A DNA stretch of 64,000 nucleotides. Origin: Cellvibrionaceae bacterium. GTDB lineage: Bacteria > Pseudomonadota > Gammaproteobacteria > Pseudomonadales > Cellvibrionaceae. Shown here piece by piece: positions 36,134-44,923 of this stretch. Location of the stretch: the NCBI GenBank assembly GCA_021151695.1, contig JAGKWU010000003.1, positions 186,001-250,000 of the forward strand, read 5' to 3'. Positions within the stretch are counted from its first letter, which is position 1; each line of letters begins with the position of its first letter. The notes beneath the pieces were generated by a model that saw nothing but the letters and a program-made list of their open reading frames with translations, was not told the DNA's origin and did not search any database. Position numbers and translations under genes: made by a program.

Positions 36134-37750
36134 ATGCGTCATTTAACCCGCTTGCTAACCACAGCAGCATTTGTTTGCGCTCCACTTACCAGCCACGCAC
36201 TTACCGCCGGCGATATTGCCCTCATAGGTATTTATACAGATGCGCCGGACAAAACAGCATTTGTAACACTCGCCACTATCCCCGGCGGCACCAGCATTAA
36301 TTTTACGGACAACGGCTGGAAATCTTCTGGCAGCTTTCACACTGGTGAAAATACAGTAACCTGGACAGCACCGGCCGGTGGCGTAACAGCCGGGAGCGTT
36401 GTTGCACTGGACATGTCAAACCTGTCCAACAGTGGCGATCAAGTTATTGCTTACACAGGCTCTGCCAGCAGCCCCAATTTATTATTTGCATTGAACGATG
36501 ACGGTAGCAGCTGGGCCAGCGATGCCACCAGCGATAATAATTCTGCACTGCCCACCGGGCTTGTTAACGGCAGTACCGCCATAGCGCTGAGTGAAAAAGA
36601 TAATTGCGCTTATACTGGCTCAACCACCGGCACAGCAGCACAACTGCGCGCTGCCATTGCCAACAAAACCAACTGGACTTGCGATGACAGCAACTTCCCC
36701 ACATGGCCGAGCAGTTTTACTGTGAGCACATCTGGCACTAGCAGCTCAAGCTCTAGCAGCAGCTCATCCAGCTCCAGTAGCAGCGCGCCATCAGTACCGC
36801 CTACCGCTACTTACCAACAAGCCGCTGATGGCTCCGCTGCAGTTTGGGCCGGCGATCACTTTATTAATTTCGATGATGAAACCAACATAGCTCGTTTGTA
36901 TAAAGTGGGCACAAGCAGCGCACCGGTAAAAACCTGGAATCTCACCAGCGCCCTGGGCTTAAGTAAAGAAGCTGATTTTGAAGATGCCGCGCGCATCGGC
37001 AATGACGTATTGCTGATCACCTCTCACGGTCGCAACAAAGATGGTGAATACAAAGAAGATCGCTACCGCTTCGCCCGCCTGGCCGTAACTGGCACTGGCG
37101 CCACCACTGGCCTGAGCGTTACTGGCTACACCAAAACACTGGTGCAAAGCCTGCTCAATAGCAGCAATTGGCAACAACCCGATACCGAAGTGATTACACT
37201 CATTCAGCAACGCACCCAATTGCAAACTGCCACAGCGCCCAACCTCGCCCCCAAAGTTGACGGTTTTAATATTGAGGGCCTTGCGCAATTGCCCGGTGCA
37301 ACCCCACGCATTGCTATAGGTTTGCGCAATCCTTTAATTAACAATCAAGCCATTATCATTACGCTGGAAAACCCATTGCAAGCTGCCACTGGTAGCACGC
37401 CCATTTTCGGCCAGGCGATTCGTTTGGATTTGGGCGGCTATGGTGTACGCGCCATGTATTGGTCTGCCACTGACAACATGATGTACATTTCTGCCGGCCA
37501 TATTAATTCCGATCCGGAAGCGCAATTCTTTTTGTACCGTTGGAATGGCCAACCCACGTCACCTGCAGAATATTTAGGCGCAGTGCAACACAGCAGCGGC
37601 GGTTCACTGGAAGCTCTCTTGTTGCACGAAGGCACCAAATCACTGCGCATTTTTGTGGACGAAGGTGCAGTGTTGATTAACGGCACAGAAAACAAATCAT
37701 TGCCAACAGCTGACCAGCGTTTCCACGACATGCTGTTCACCCTGCCTTAA
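36134..37750 (+). CDS. Secreted two-domain protein with poly-Ser linker and DUF3616 domain
   Basis: 538 aa. A signal peptide ends near SHA (residue ~22). Domain 1 (~24-196) starts LTAGDIALIGIYTDAPDK and continues with IPGGTSINFTDNGW; it resembles beta-sandwich domains found at the N-terminus of secreted proteins, but I cannot name it. A linker of uninterrupted Ser (~201-215) joins it to domain 2 (~220-538), with DFEDAARIGNDVLLITSHG and DGFNIEGLA matching DUF3616. Such Ser linkers are typical of Cellvibrio and Saccharophagus extracellular enzymes. Function unknown; a role outside the cell is inferred. Confidence 0.75.
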   Translation: MRHLTRLLTTAAFVCAPLTSHALTAGDIALIGIYTDAPDKTAFVTLATIPGGTSINFTDNGWKSSGSFHTGENTVTWTAPAGGVTAGSVVALDMSNLSNSGDQVIAYTGSASSPNLLFALNDDGSSWASDATSDNNSALPTGLVNGSTAIALSEKDNCAYTGSTTGTAAQLRAAIANKTNWTCDDSNFPTWPSSFTVSTSGTSSSSSSSSSSSSSSSAPSVPPTATYQQAADGSAAVWAGDHFINFDDETNIARLYKVGTSSAPVKTWNLTSALGLSKEADFEDAARIGNDVLLITSHGRNKDGEYKEDRYRFARLAVTGTGATTGLSVTGYTKTLVQSLLNSSNWQQPDTEVITLIQQRTQLQTATAPNLAPKVDGFNIEGLAQLPGATPRIAIGLRNPLINNQAIIITLENPLQAATGSTPIFGQAIRLDLGGYGVRAMYWSATDNMMYISAGHINSDPEAQFFLYRWNGQPTSPAEYLGAVQHSSGGSLEALLLHEGTKSLRIFVDEGAVLINGTENKSLPTADQRFHDMLFTLP

Positions 37751-37795
37751 TTATTTAAGTAAAACCCTTAGTGCAGGACGCATGGAAATGACTAC

Positions 37796-37824
37796 AAGCC
37801 CCGACTCAATATCGGGGCTTTTTT
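37796..37824 (+). terminator. Intrinsic terminator of the DUF3616 gene
   Basis: AAGCCCCGA-CTCAATA-TCGGGGCTT followed by TTTTA. The minus strand also has a short T run through the AA pairs, so it may serve the convergent folK transcript, which ends at 37835. Confidence 0.9.
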
Positions 37825-37834
37825 ATGGAAGATA

Positions 37835-38350
37835 TTATTCGGGAGAAGAAATAACGCGCCCATGCCATTCAAAAAAAATGGGCCAAAGCGACTGGGCGTT
37901 TTTATCGTAGACCTGCCAAAGGTTGGCGTAGGATTTTTGACAAATTGGATGAACCGCATTGGGAGCCAATTCAGAAAGCGGTAACAACACGAATGCATTT
38001 TCAAGGATTTCACCGCGCGGCAACTCAACACCTGCCTCTACGCCGATAAAATTATCGTAAGTGAGTATATCTATATCCAGTGTGCGCGGGCTGTATTTGG
38101 GGCCGGTGCGTAGGCGGCCATTATCATCTTCGATTTTTTTCAGCGTCTCGGACAAAGTGGCGATAGTTTTATCCGTTGTAATTCCGACGACCAGATTAAA
38201 AAAACGACTACCTTTAAAACCGACAGATTCGCTTTCATACACGCGCGAAATTTGCAGCTCACCAAACTGCTGCGCCAGCGCATCCAAACCGGCGATAATA
38301 TTTTTTTCGCGGCTGAGATTGCTACCCAAACTCAAATAGACTTGTGTCAT
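37835..38350 (-). CDS. folK: 2-amino-4-hydroxy-6-hydroxymethyldihydropteridine pyrophosphokinase
   Basis: 171 aa. It transfers pyrophosphate from ATP to hydroxymethyl-dihydropterin in folate synthesis. Seen: VYLSLGSNLSREKNI at the N-terminus, the pterin- and ATP-binding GPKYSPRTLDIDILTYDN stretch (R-x-L-D-x-D), and PRGEILENAFVLLPLSEL. The start overlaps the stop of folB by 4 bp, a natural pairing of consecutive pathway steps. Confidence 0.95.
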   Translation of the reverse strand: MTQVYLSLGSNLSREKNIIAGLDALAQQFGELQISRVYESESVGFKGSRFFNLVVGITTDKTIATLSETLKKIEDDNGRLRTGPKYSPRTLDIDILTYDNFIGVEAGVELPRGEILENAFVLLPLSELAPNAVHPICQKSYANLWQVYDKNAQSLWPIFFEWHGRVISSPE

Positions 38351-38715
38351 GCGGGCTGCTCTGGCTTGCGGCCACGCTCGATAATTAAACCCACAGCGCG
38401 CGCGCCCAACACAGCGTTGGGTTTGCTCAATTGCAAACGCAACCAGGGCACGTGAAATTCACGGCGAATCAACTCCGCAACTTCTTCAGCAAGCGTCTCA
38501 ACCAAAAGAGCTGCGCGCGTTTGCACATAATCGATCACACGCAGTGAGACAGCGTGGTAGTTGAGCGCATATTGCAAATCATCGCTGGCGGCTGCCGCGC
38601 GAATATCGCTGGCCATCTCAATATCAAACACCAGGGTTTGCTTTACTTGGCGCTCCCAATCGTAGACGCCAATAATGGTATCTATGCGCAGCTCGCGAAT
38701 AAAAACTATGTCCAT
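38347..38715 (-). CDS. folB: Dihydroneopterin aldolase
   Basis: 122 aa from ATG 38715, four codons after an alternative TTG. It splits dihydroneopterin to hydroxymethyl-dihydropterin and glycolaldehyde, the step before FolK. Signatures: IRELRIDTIIGVYDWERQVKQ (catalytic Glu region), DLQYALNYHAVS and LVETLAEEVAELI, plus KPNAVLGARAVGLIIER with the conserved Lys. Length is normal. tsaD ends 8 bp upstream. Confidence 0.94.
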   Translation of the reverse strand: MDIVFIRELRIDTIIGVYDWERQVKQTLVFDIEMASDIRAAAASDDLQYALNYHAVSLRVIDYVQTRAALLVETLAEEVAELIRREFHVPWLRLQLSKPNAVLGARAVGLIIERGRKPEQPA

Positions 38716-38723
38716 AAATTCTC

Positions 38724-39752
38724 TCAAAGAGGAGGCAAGCTGTTGAGCGGCCAGCGCGCTTTTACGTTTACCGCAAGCGGTTCATGCTGGGTTGCAAGCA
38801 ACCGCTGGCAACCGGCGTAGGCAATCATGGCGCCGTTGTCGGTGCAAAATTCGTGGCGAGCGTAAAACACTTTTGCATTAATTTTGGCAAGCGCCACTTC
38901 GAGATCTTTGCGCAGCTTTTTATTGGCCGACACACCGCCAGCAATTACCAGCGTTTTCAATCCGGTTTGCTCAAGCGCGCGCTTGCATTTGATTGTCAGC
39001 GTTTCCACCACAGCGGTTTGGAACGCGCAGGCGATATCGGCACAGGTTTGATCATCCGGCAAACCATTGGCTTGCTTGTGTTGGGCGACTGTCGTGAGCG
39101 TATAGGTTTTCAAACCGCTAAAACTGAAATCCAGGCCGGGGCGATCCACCATGGGGCGAGGGAATACAAAACGTCCCTCAACGCCTTTGTCGGCGAGGGC
39201 GGCGATTTGCGGGCCACCAGGATAATCCAGGTCGAGCATCTTGGCAGCCTTGTCGAAAGCTTCACCAGCAGCGTCATCCAGGGATTCGCCCAGCAGTTCG
39301 TAAACACCAATCGCATCAACTTTAACCAGCTGGGTGTGGCCGCCGGACACCAGCAGCGCCACAAACGGGAATTGCGGAGGATTAGCCTCCAGCATGGGCG
39401 CCAGCAGATGACCTTCCATGTGATGAACTCCAATCGCCGGCACACCCCAGGCATAAGCGAGCGAGCGACCAAGGGACGCGCCCACCATAAGAGCGCCAAT
39501 CAGGCCGGGACCGGAGGTATAGGCGATACCGTCTATATCCGCCGCCGTGGAGCCGCTTTTGGCCAGCACCTCGTTGATCAGCGGCAGGGTTTTGCGCACA
39601 TGGTCGCGCGAGGCCAGTTCCGGCACTACGCCGCCGTATTCGGCGTGTAGGGCGATCTGACTATAAAGAGTATGGGCGAGCAGGCCGCGCTCGCTGTCGT
39701 ACACGGCTACGCCGGTCTCATCGCAGGAAGTTTCCAGGCCGAGGATGCGCAT
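38724..39752 (-). CDS. tsaD: tRNA N6-adenosine threonylcarbamoyltransferase TsaD
   Basis: 342 aa from ATG 39752, preceded by GGGAGA; the frame remains open upstream to 39917 but that part overlaps the promoter region and is not conserved. MRILGLETSCDETGVAVYD is the family N-terminus; the metal-binding HHMEGHLLAPM (HxxxH), LLVSGGHTQLV, DAAGEAFDKAAKML and the C-terminal Asp in DNGAMIAYAG complete the ASKHA fold. With TsaBCE it makes t6A37 in ANN-decoding tRNAs. It is divergent from rpsU, as in most gammaproteobacteria. Confidence 0.97.
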   Translation of the reverse strand: MRILGLETSCDETGVAVYDSERGLLAHTLYSQIALHAEYGGVVPELASRDHVRKTLPLINEVLAKSGSTAADIDGIAYTSGPGLIGALMVGASLGRSLAYAWGVPAIGVHHMEGHLLAPMLEANPPQFPFVALLVSGGHTQLVKVDAIGVYELLGESLDDAAGEAFDKAAKMLDLDYPGGPQIAALADKGVEGRFVFPRPMVDRPGLDFSFSGLKTYTLTTVAQHKQANGLPDDQTCADIACAFQTAVVETLTIKCKRALEQTGLKTLVIAGGVSANKKLRKDLEVALAKINAKVFYARHEFCTDNGAMIAYAGCQRLLATQHEPLAVNVKARWPLNSLPPL

Positions 39753-39949
39753 TGTCGTCTCCCGAATTGCAGGGCGGCCATAATATAGAAGATAGCGGTA
39801 CAAAAACAGGCTGGAGGTTGCAGCTGCAAACAGAAGTGTATAGAATCCGCACCCCTCGGATACTTCACCAGCAGACGTCCGCGTCGCCTGCCGCAAGGCT
39901 TGGGAAATATCCACCAAGACATCATTTTTCAGAACACACAGGTCATAAC

Positions 39950-40165
39950 ATGCCTTCAGTAAAACTTAAAGAAAACGAACCCTTTGATGTAGCCCTGCGT
40001 CGCTTCAAGCGCGCCTGTGAAAAAGCCGGCATCCTGGCTGACGTACGCGCTCGTGAGTGCTACGAAAAGCCCACCACCATTCGCAAACGCGATGCTGCTG
40101 CCGCTGTTAAGCGTCACGCTAAAAAGGTTCAACGCGAATCTAAAAAGTTTACTCGTCTGTATTAA
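39950..40165 (+). CDS. rpsU: 30S ribosomal protein S21 (bS21)
   Basis: 71 aa, the standard length. MPSVKLKENEPFDVALRRFK, CEKAGILADVRARECYEKPT and the basic tail RHAKKVQRESKKFTRLY are diagnostic. ATG 39950 is chosen because all of bS21 begins there, although the frame is open further upstream. It is the first gene of the macromolecular synthesis operon rpsU-dnaG-rpoD; a terminator after it normally keeps dnaG expression low. Confidence 0.97.
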   Translation: MPSVKLKENEPFDVALRRFKRACEKAGILADVRARECYEKPTTIRKRDAAAAVKRHAKKVQRESKKFTRLY

Positions 40166-40230
40166 TTTTTGATGGGTTCGCCCTGCTCCCGCAGCTAGCG
40201 CCAATCCACCTAAAATGATGCCTTGACCTG

Positions 40231-40266
40231 AAAACCGCGATTCACTCGGTGATTCGCGGTTTTTTG
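40231..40266 (+). terminator. rpsU-dnaG attenuating terminator
   Basis: AAAACCGCGATTCAC (40231-40245) pairs with GTGATTCGCGGTTTT, with one A-A mismatch and a TCG loop, and ends in TTTTTT. It corresponds in place to the known terminator between rpsU and dnaG in E. coli. Confidence 0.88.
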
Positions 40267-40280
40267 CTGCCTGCGATTTG

Positions 40281-40415
40281 CACCCCCTCCCAACCTCCCC
40301 CTCATTAAGGGGGAGGAGCCTACTCCCAGCTTAATAAAGGGCAGCCCTCTCAAATGAGAGGACGATGCCGCGAGCAACCCCTCCCCCTCAATGAGGGGGA
40401 GGCCGGGAGGGGGTC
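40281..40415. repeat. Pair of inverted GC-rich extragenic repeats between rpsU and dnaG
   Basis: The unit CACCCCCTCCCAACCTCCCC plus CTCATTAAGGGGGAGG (40281-40316) recurs in inverted orientation at about 40379-40415 (CCTCCCCCTCAATGAGGGGG, then AGGCCGGGAGGGGGT). Each copy has its own CCTCCCCCTCA/TGAGGGGGAGG hairpin, and a third small one (CCTCTCAAATGAGAGG) lies between them at about 40346-40361. The arrangement is that of a bacterial interspersed mosaic element (paired REP-like units). The rest of 40267-40505 shows no gene. Confidence 0.7.
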
Positions 40416-40505
40416 AATCCGCCGGGAAGGGGCCTCCCCAGAGCTTTCACACAAGACAAAAAGAACCCATACTATCCACCCAAAAACACTAACTCCACCT
40501 CCTTT

Positions 40506-42557
40506 ATGGCCGGCCTAATCCCCCAAAGCTTCATCGACGATCTGCTCGACCGCATCGATATAGTCGATACGGTGGACAGCCGCGTTAAGCTGAAAAAGAC
40601 CGGCAAGAACTACAGCGCCTGCTGCCCCTTCCACGACGAGAAAACTCCCTCTTTTACAGTCAGCCCCGACAAGCAGTTCTATTATTGCTTCGGCTGCGGC
40701 GCCAGTGGCAATGCCTTGGGTTTCGTCATGGATTACGAGCGCCTGAGCTTTCCCGAAGCGATTGAGTCCCTCGCCCGCGTTGCCGGCCTGACGGTACCCC
40801 GTGAAGTCCAGACCGAAGCCCAGGTCAAGCGCGAACAAGAGCGCAAAAGCATCTACAACCTGCTGGAAAAAGCCGACGAGTTTTACCAACAGCAACTGCG
40901 CCAGCACCCCAGCAAACACATGGCCGTGAATTATTTGAAAGGCCGCGGCCTGGACGGCAAAACTGCTAAAGAATACGGTGTAGGTTTCGCGCCGCCCGGC
41001 TGGGACAATCTACTCAAAGCCCTGGCACAAAACGATGAAGACAAGCACTTGCTGATTGAAGGCGGCATGCTGATCCACCACGAAAACGACAACAAACTCT
41101 ACGACCGCTTCCGTCACCGCATTATGTTCCCCATCCGCGATATTCGCGGCAGGGTGATCGGCTTTGGCGGTCGCGTACTGGGTGACGACAAACCCAAATA
41201 CCTCAACTCGCCGGAAACCCCCATTTTCCACAAAGGTCAGGAACTCTATGGTCTTTATGAAGCTCGCCAGGCCTATCGCGACCTGCCGCGCCTGCTGGTG
41301 GTGGAAGGCTATATGGACGTAGTGAGCCTGGCGCAATTTGGCATCCGCTACGGCGTGGCCACCCTCGGCACCGCCTGCGGCGAAGACCACCTCGACAAAG
41401 CCTTCAAATACACCAACGAAGTTGTCTTCTGCTTTGACGGTGATAAAGCCGGCCGCAGCGCCGCCCATCGCGCGCTGGAAGCGTCATTAGGCGTGATGAC
41501 CGATGGTCGCACTGTGAAGTTTTTGTTCCTGCCCGAGGGCGAAGATCCGGACACACTGGTCCGCCAGATAGGTCCAGACAAATTCGAAAACATGGTCGAG
41601 TTGGCGGTACCGTTTGAAGATCATCTGTTCGACGCCGTGGCCGAAGGCCTGAATATCCGCACCATGGAAGGCCGCGCCGCCTTCGCCAAACGCGCCGCCC
41701 CCATGCTGGAAAAACTGCCCAAAGGCATTTTTCGCGAACTGATGTTTGAAAACCTGGCGACCCGCACCGGCCTGAATCGCACCATTTTGCAGGAACTGGT
41801 GAGCGAACCCGCCCCCACTGAACCCGCCACGCAGATCACTGCACCAACTCCAAAAACTGCAGTCCGAGCGGGCAGCGCACAAAACCGGCCGTCACTACCC
41901 AGTGAGCCAATCCCACATCATCATTACGAACCTTACTATTCGCCTGCACCCGCCGACGTTAACGAAGCCGCCTATGATGCCCCGCCCGCCGACTACGAAG
42001 AGTATTACCGCGAGCCGCGAGACAATCGCCCGCAACAGCAAACCCTGCAAGCGCGCCCGACATCTGGCTACAACCGCTATCTGATGCCGCCAGCACAAAA
42101 GGCCTTGGCCCTACTCATAGCCAATCCAACCCTGGCCGCTGACGAGCCGGATCACGATAGCTGGCTGGCCGCGGCAGAATCTGACCTGCAGATGCTCGGC
42201 CGCCTGCTCAAAGTGCTGCATGAGCGCCCGCATTACAATTTGTCACACCTGATTGGCTACTGGCGCGGCATCTATGGCGCGGAGGATACCGAGCGCCTGG
42301 CCGCCATCGCCGGCAGCGACTTACTACAAGCTACCAACCTTCTGACCCAACCCCGTCAGGACAAACCCGCCAAGGCAGACTACGACGCCCAGGCCGCTTT
42401 TGCCGGCTGCATAGCCACCCTGCGCCGCCAACAGCACGAAAAAGCCCATAACGACTCACTCGCCAGCCTGAAATCCACCGATTTCAACGAAGAAGCCAAA
42501 CGCCGGGCGTTGGAAATACTGGCGCGTAAAAAGCAACAATCGACAAAACCAGAATAA
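40506..42557 (+). CDS. dnaG: DNA primase
   Basis: 683 aa. It makes RNA primers at replication forks. The N-terminal CHC2-type zinc finger is CCPFHDEKTPSFTVSP...YYCFGCGASG (residues ~38-65). The TOPRIM core (~255-345) carries VVEGYMDVVSLAQFG and VVFCFDGDKAGRSAA with the metal-binding acids. A variable Pro/Tyr/Asp-rich linker (~440-525) precedes the C-terminal DnaB-interaction domain. The linker is longer than in E. coli DnaG (581 aa), accounting for the extra length. Confidence 0.97.
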   Translation: MAGLIPQSFIDDLLDRIDIVDTVDSRVKLKKTGKNYSACCPFHDEKTPSFTVSPDKQFYYCFGCGASGNALGFVMDYERLSFPEAIESLARVAGLTVPREVQTEAQVKREQERKSIYNLLEKADEFYQQQLRQHPSKHMAVNYLKGRGLDGKTAKEYGVGFAPPGWDNLLKALAQNDEDKHLLIEGGMLIHHENDNKLYDRFRHRIMFPIRDIRGRVIGFGGRVLGDDKPKYLNSPETPIFHKGQELYGLYEARQAYRDLPRLLVVEGYMDVVSLAQFGIRYGVATLGTACGEDHLDKAFKYTNEVVFCFDGDKAGRSAAHRALEASLGVMTDGRTVKFLFLPEGEDPDTLVRQIGPDKFENMVELAVPFEDHLFDAVAEGLNIRTMEGRAAFAKRAAPMLEKLPKGIFRELMFENLATRTGLNRTILQELVSEPAPTEPATQITAPTPKTAVRAGSAQNRPSLPSEPIPHHHYEPYYSPAPADVNEAAYDAPPADYEEYYREPRDNRPQQQTLQARPTSGYNRYLMPPAQKALALLIANPTLAADEPDHDSWLAAAESDLQMLGRLLKVLHERPHYNLSHLIGYWRGIYGAEDTERLAAIAGSDLLQATNLLTQPRQDKPAKADYDAQAAFAGCIATLRRQQHEKAHNDSLASLKSTDFNEEAKRRALEILARKKQQSTKPE

Positions 42558-42692
42558 ATCACCCTATCCCCCTTTATATATGCCTCGCCGCCCCCATCAT
42601 GCGGGCAAGCAGGGCGGATGGCGCCTCACTTACTGCCGCCTATAGCAAGCATCCGCCCGGATTTCGCCTAGAATCCATCCTGACACTTGCGC

Positions 42693-42698
42693 TATAAT
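42693..42698 (+). promoter_or_regulatory. Candidate -10 element of the rpoD promoter
   Basis: A perfect TATAAT lies 44 bp before the rpoD ATG in the 185-bp dnaG-rpoD gap. No good -35 hexamer is seen at the expected spacing (only TAGAAT at 42669-42674). The GC-rich CGCGCGC after it would make a discriminator responsive to growth conditions. Confidence 0.5.
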
Positions 42699-42742
42699 CG
42701 CGCGCTTTGCATTTCACTCACCAAGTTTGACAGGGTCAATTA

Positions 42743-44608
42743 ATGTCTGATGACGCACAACAGCAACAGTCTCGTATTAAAGAGCTGATCGCCCGCGGTA
42801 AAGAACAGGGCTACCTCACCTACGCGGAAGTTAATGACCACCTGCCGGAGGACATTTCCGATCCGGATCAGGTTGAAGACATTATTCAAATGATCAACGA
42901 CATGGGGATTCGCGTATACGAAACCGCACCCGATGCCGACACCTTATTGATGACCGACGGAGATGCCGCCGCCGACGAGATAGCTGCCGCTGAAGCCGCT
43001 GCCGCCCTGGCCGCCGTAGAAACCGAAGCCGGCCGCACCACCGACCCGGTGCGTATGTACATGCGCGAAATGGGCACCGTAGAACTGCTCACTCGCGAAG
43101 GCGAAATCGTTATCGCCAAGCGCATCGAAGAAGGTGTGCGCGAGCTGATGCACGCCCTCGCCTACTGGCCCGGCGCCGTGCAGCACGTGCTGGACGAATA
43201 TGCCCTGGTAGCCAAAGAAGAGCGCCGCCTGGCTGATGTAATCATCGGCTGGCTGGATCCGGTCGAAGAAATCCCCGCCGTATTGGTTGATGACGATGCC
43301 GAAATCGAAGTTGCTCCTGTTGCTGGCGCCAAAGCACCTGCAGACGACGAAGAGGAAGAAGGCAGCGGCGATAGCGAGGAAGAAGAAGCCGTATCGGGTG
43401 TAGATCCAGAAGAGGCCCGCGTACGCTTCGAAGCCCTGCAAGCTCAGTTCGACAAAGCCACCAAAGCCCTGAGCAAACACGGCTACAACAGCAAGCAAGC
43501 GCAAAAAGAGCTGAGCGACTTGGGCGACCTGTTCAAGTTCTTCAAAATCCCGGCGCGCCAGTTCGACCCTATCTACAACAAAGCGCGCGAGACCCTGGAG
43601 CACATCCGCAAGCAAGAGCGCCAGATCATGGGCCTCTGCACTATTCGCGCACAGATGCAACGCAAAACCTTTATCAAAGAATTCCCCGGCAACGAAACCA
43701 ATGAAGATTGGCTGCCCGAATTGCTGAAAGGCAAAGTCGAAAACGCCGAGAAACTGCAAGCCGTACTGCCTGACGTTGTTGCCGGCCAGCAATCCTTGAT
43801 CCAGGTTGAAACCGAAAGCGGCCTGAGCCTCGCCAGCATTAAAGATATCAACCGCCGCATGTCTATCGGCGAAGCGCGCGCCCGTCGCGCCAAAAAAGAA
43901 ATGGTCGAGGCCAACCTGCGTCTCGTAATTTCTATCGCCAAGAAGTACACCAACCGCGGTTTGCAATTCCTCGATCTGATTCAGGAAGGCAACATCGGTT
44001 TGATGAAAGCGGTGGATAAGTTCGAATATCGTCGCGGCTACAAATTCTCCACTTATGCAACATGGTGGATTCGCCAGGCAATCACTCGCTCCATCGCCGA
44101 CCAGGCGCGCACCATCCGTATCCCGGTACACATGATTGAGACCATCAACAAGCTCAACCGCGTATCGCGCCAGATGCTGCAAGAGATGGGTCGCGAGCCA
44201 ACGCCGGAAGAACTCGGCGAACGCATGGACATGCCAGAAGACAAAGTGCGTAAAGTGCTGAAAATCGCCAAAGAGCCAATCTCCATGGAAACGCCCATCG
44301 GCGACGATGAGGATTCGCATCTGGGGGATTTCATCGAAGACACCACCATCGTATCTCCGGTTGAATCAGCCACCATGGAAGGCCTGATGGAAGCCACCCG
44401 CGAAGTCCTCGCCGGCCTCACAGCCCGCGAAGCCAAAGTACTGCGCATGCGCTTCGGTATCGACATGAACACCGACCACACGCTGGAAGAAGTAGGCAAA
44501 CAGTTCGACGTAACCCGCGAACGTATCCGCCAGATCGAAGCCAAGGCCCTGCGCAAACTGCGCCACCCTTCCCGCTCCGATCACCTGCGCAGCTTCCTGG
44601 ACGACTAA
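42743..44608 (+). CDS. rpoD: RNA polymerase primary sigma factor (sigma-70)
   Basis: 621 aa. Region 1.1 is at the N-terminus (IKELIARGKEQGYLTYAEVN), region 1.2 at DPVRMYMREMGTVELLTREGE, and an acidic non-conserved region at ~195-225. Regions 2.1-2.4 contain NLRLVISIAKKYTNRGLQFLDLIQ and RGYKFSTYATWWIRQAITR. Region 3 (RIPVHMIETINKLNR) and region 4.2 (TLEEVGKQFDVTRERIRQIE) follow, with the C-terminus LRSFLDD. All match the housekeeping sigma. It is the third gene of the rpsU-dnaG-rpoD operon. A terminator follows at 44664. Confidence 0.98.
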   Translation: MSDDAQQQQSRIKELIARGKEQGYLTYAEVNDHLPEDISDPDQVEDIIQMINDMGIRVYETAPDADTLLMTDGDAAADEIAAAEAAAALAAVETEAGRTTDPVRMYMREMGTVELLTREGEIVIAKRIEEGVRELMHALAYWPGAVQHVLDEYALVAKEERRLADVIIGWLDPVEEIPAVLVDDDAEIEVAPVAGAKAPADDEEEEGSGDSEEEEAVSGVDPEEARVRFEALQAQFDKATKALSKHGYNSKQAQKELSDLGDLFKFFKIPARQFDPIYNKARETLEHIRKQERQIMGLCTIRAQMQRKTFIKEFPGNETNEDWLPELLKGKVENAEKLQAVLPDVVAGQQSLIQVETESGLSLASIKDINRRMSIGEARARRAKKEMVEANLRLVISIAKKYTNRGLQFLDLIQEGNIGLMKAVDKFEYRRGYKFSTYATWWIRQAITRSIADQARTIRIPVHMIETINKLNRVSRQMLQEMGREPTPEELGERMDMPEDKVRKVLKIAKEPISMETPIGDDEDSHLGDFIEDTTIVSPVESATMEGLMEATREVLAGLTAREAKVLRMRFGIDMNTDHTLEEVGKQFDVTRERIRQIEAKALRKLRHPSRSDHLRSFLDD

Positions 44609-44663
44609 TAGTTGTTCTAAGCAGCCAGCGAAGCCGATTAATTGCACAATTAACCGGCAACCC

Positions 44664-44692
44664 AAAACCCGCCCAGTGCGGGTTTTGTTTTT
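44664..44692 (+). terminator. Terminator after rpoD
   Basis: AAAACCCGC-CCAGT-GCGGGTTTT followed by GTTTTT. It lies 56 bp after the stop; a perfect TTAATTG-CA-CAATTAA palindrome precedes it at 44636-44651. Confidence 0.9.
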
Positions 44693-44763
44693 AGTGCAAT
44701 CAATAAGTTACAAACTTTTTACCCCAACACACAAAGACTATAGCCACATCCAAAACAAGCCCC

Positions 44764-44769
44764 TATAAT
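44764..44769 (+). promoter_or_regulatory. Candidate -10 element of the tRNA promoter
   Basis: TATAAT 34 bp before the mature tRNA 5' end, followed by a GC-rich GCGGCCC discriminator, the pattern of stringently controlled stable-RNA promoters. The -35 is not obvious. Confidence 0.55.
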
Positions 44770-44803
44770 GCGGCCCTCAATGTGCAATGCACAAAAGCTT
44801 TTG

Positions 44804-44880
44804 GGGCCTATAGCTCAGTTGGTTAGAGCATCCGACTCATAATCGGCAGGTCACTGGTTCAAGTCCAGTTGGGCCCACCA
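44804..44880 (+). tRNA. ileX: tRNA with CAT anticodon, probably tRNA-Ile2 (lysidine type)
   Basis: 77 nt with encoded CCA. Acceptor stem GGGCCTA/TGGGCCC, D arm GCTC-AGTTGGTTA-GAGC, anticodon loop CTCATAA, T arm ACTGG-TTCAAGT-CCAGT. All stems pair except T27-C43 at the top of the anticodon stem. CAT could mean Met or Ile2. The pairs C4-G69, C5-G68, T12-A23 and C29-G41 match known E. coli tRNA-Ile/TilS features, which favours an AUA-decoding isoleucine tRNA whose C34 becomes lysidine. It follows rpoD, as I recall for Pseudomonas. Confidence 0.82.
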
Positions 44881-44886
44881 CTTAAT

Positions 44887-44923
44887 AAAAAAGCCCTGTA
44901 GGCAAAACCTACAGGGCTTTTTT
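44887..44923 (+). terminator. Terminator of the tRNA gene
   Basis: AAAAAAGCCCTGTAGG-CAAAA-CCTACAGGGCTTTTTT, a perfect 16-bp stem with T-tract, starting 7 bp after the tRNA. It marks the end of the core chromosome before the restriction island. Confidence 0.93.

Noticed and set aside
38784..39650. 288-codon open frame antisense to tsaD
   Set aside because: Shadow of the tsaD codon pattern; no ribosome binding site or recognisable domain.
42944..44320. 458-codon open frame antisense to rpoD
   Set aside because: It is complementary to one of the most conserved genes; the openness comes from codon bias of rpoD, and its translation (Phe/Gly/His-rich) resembles no protein.
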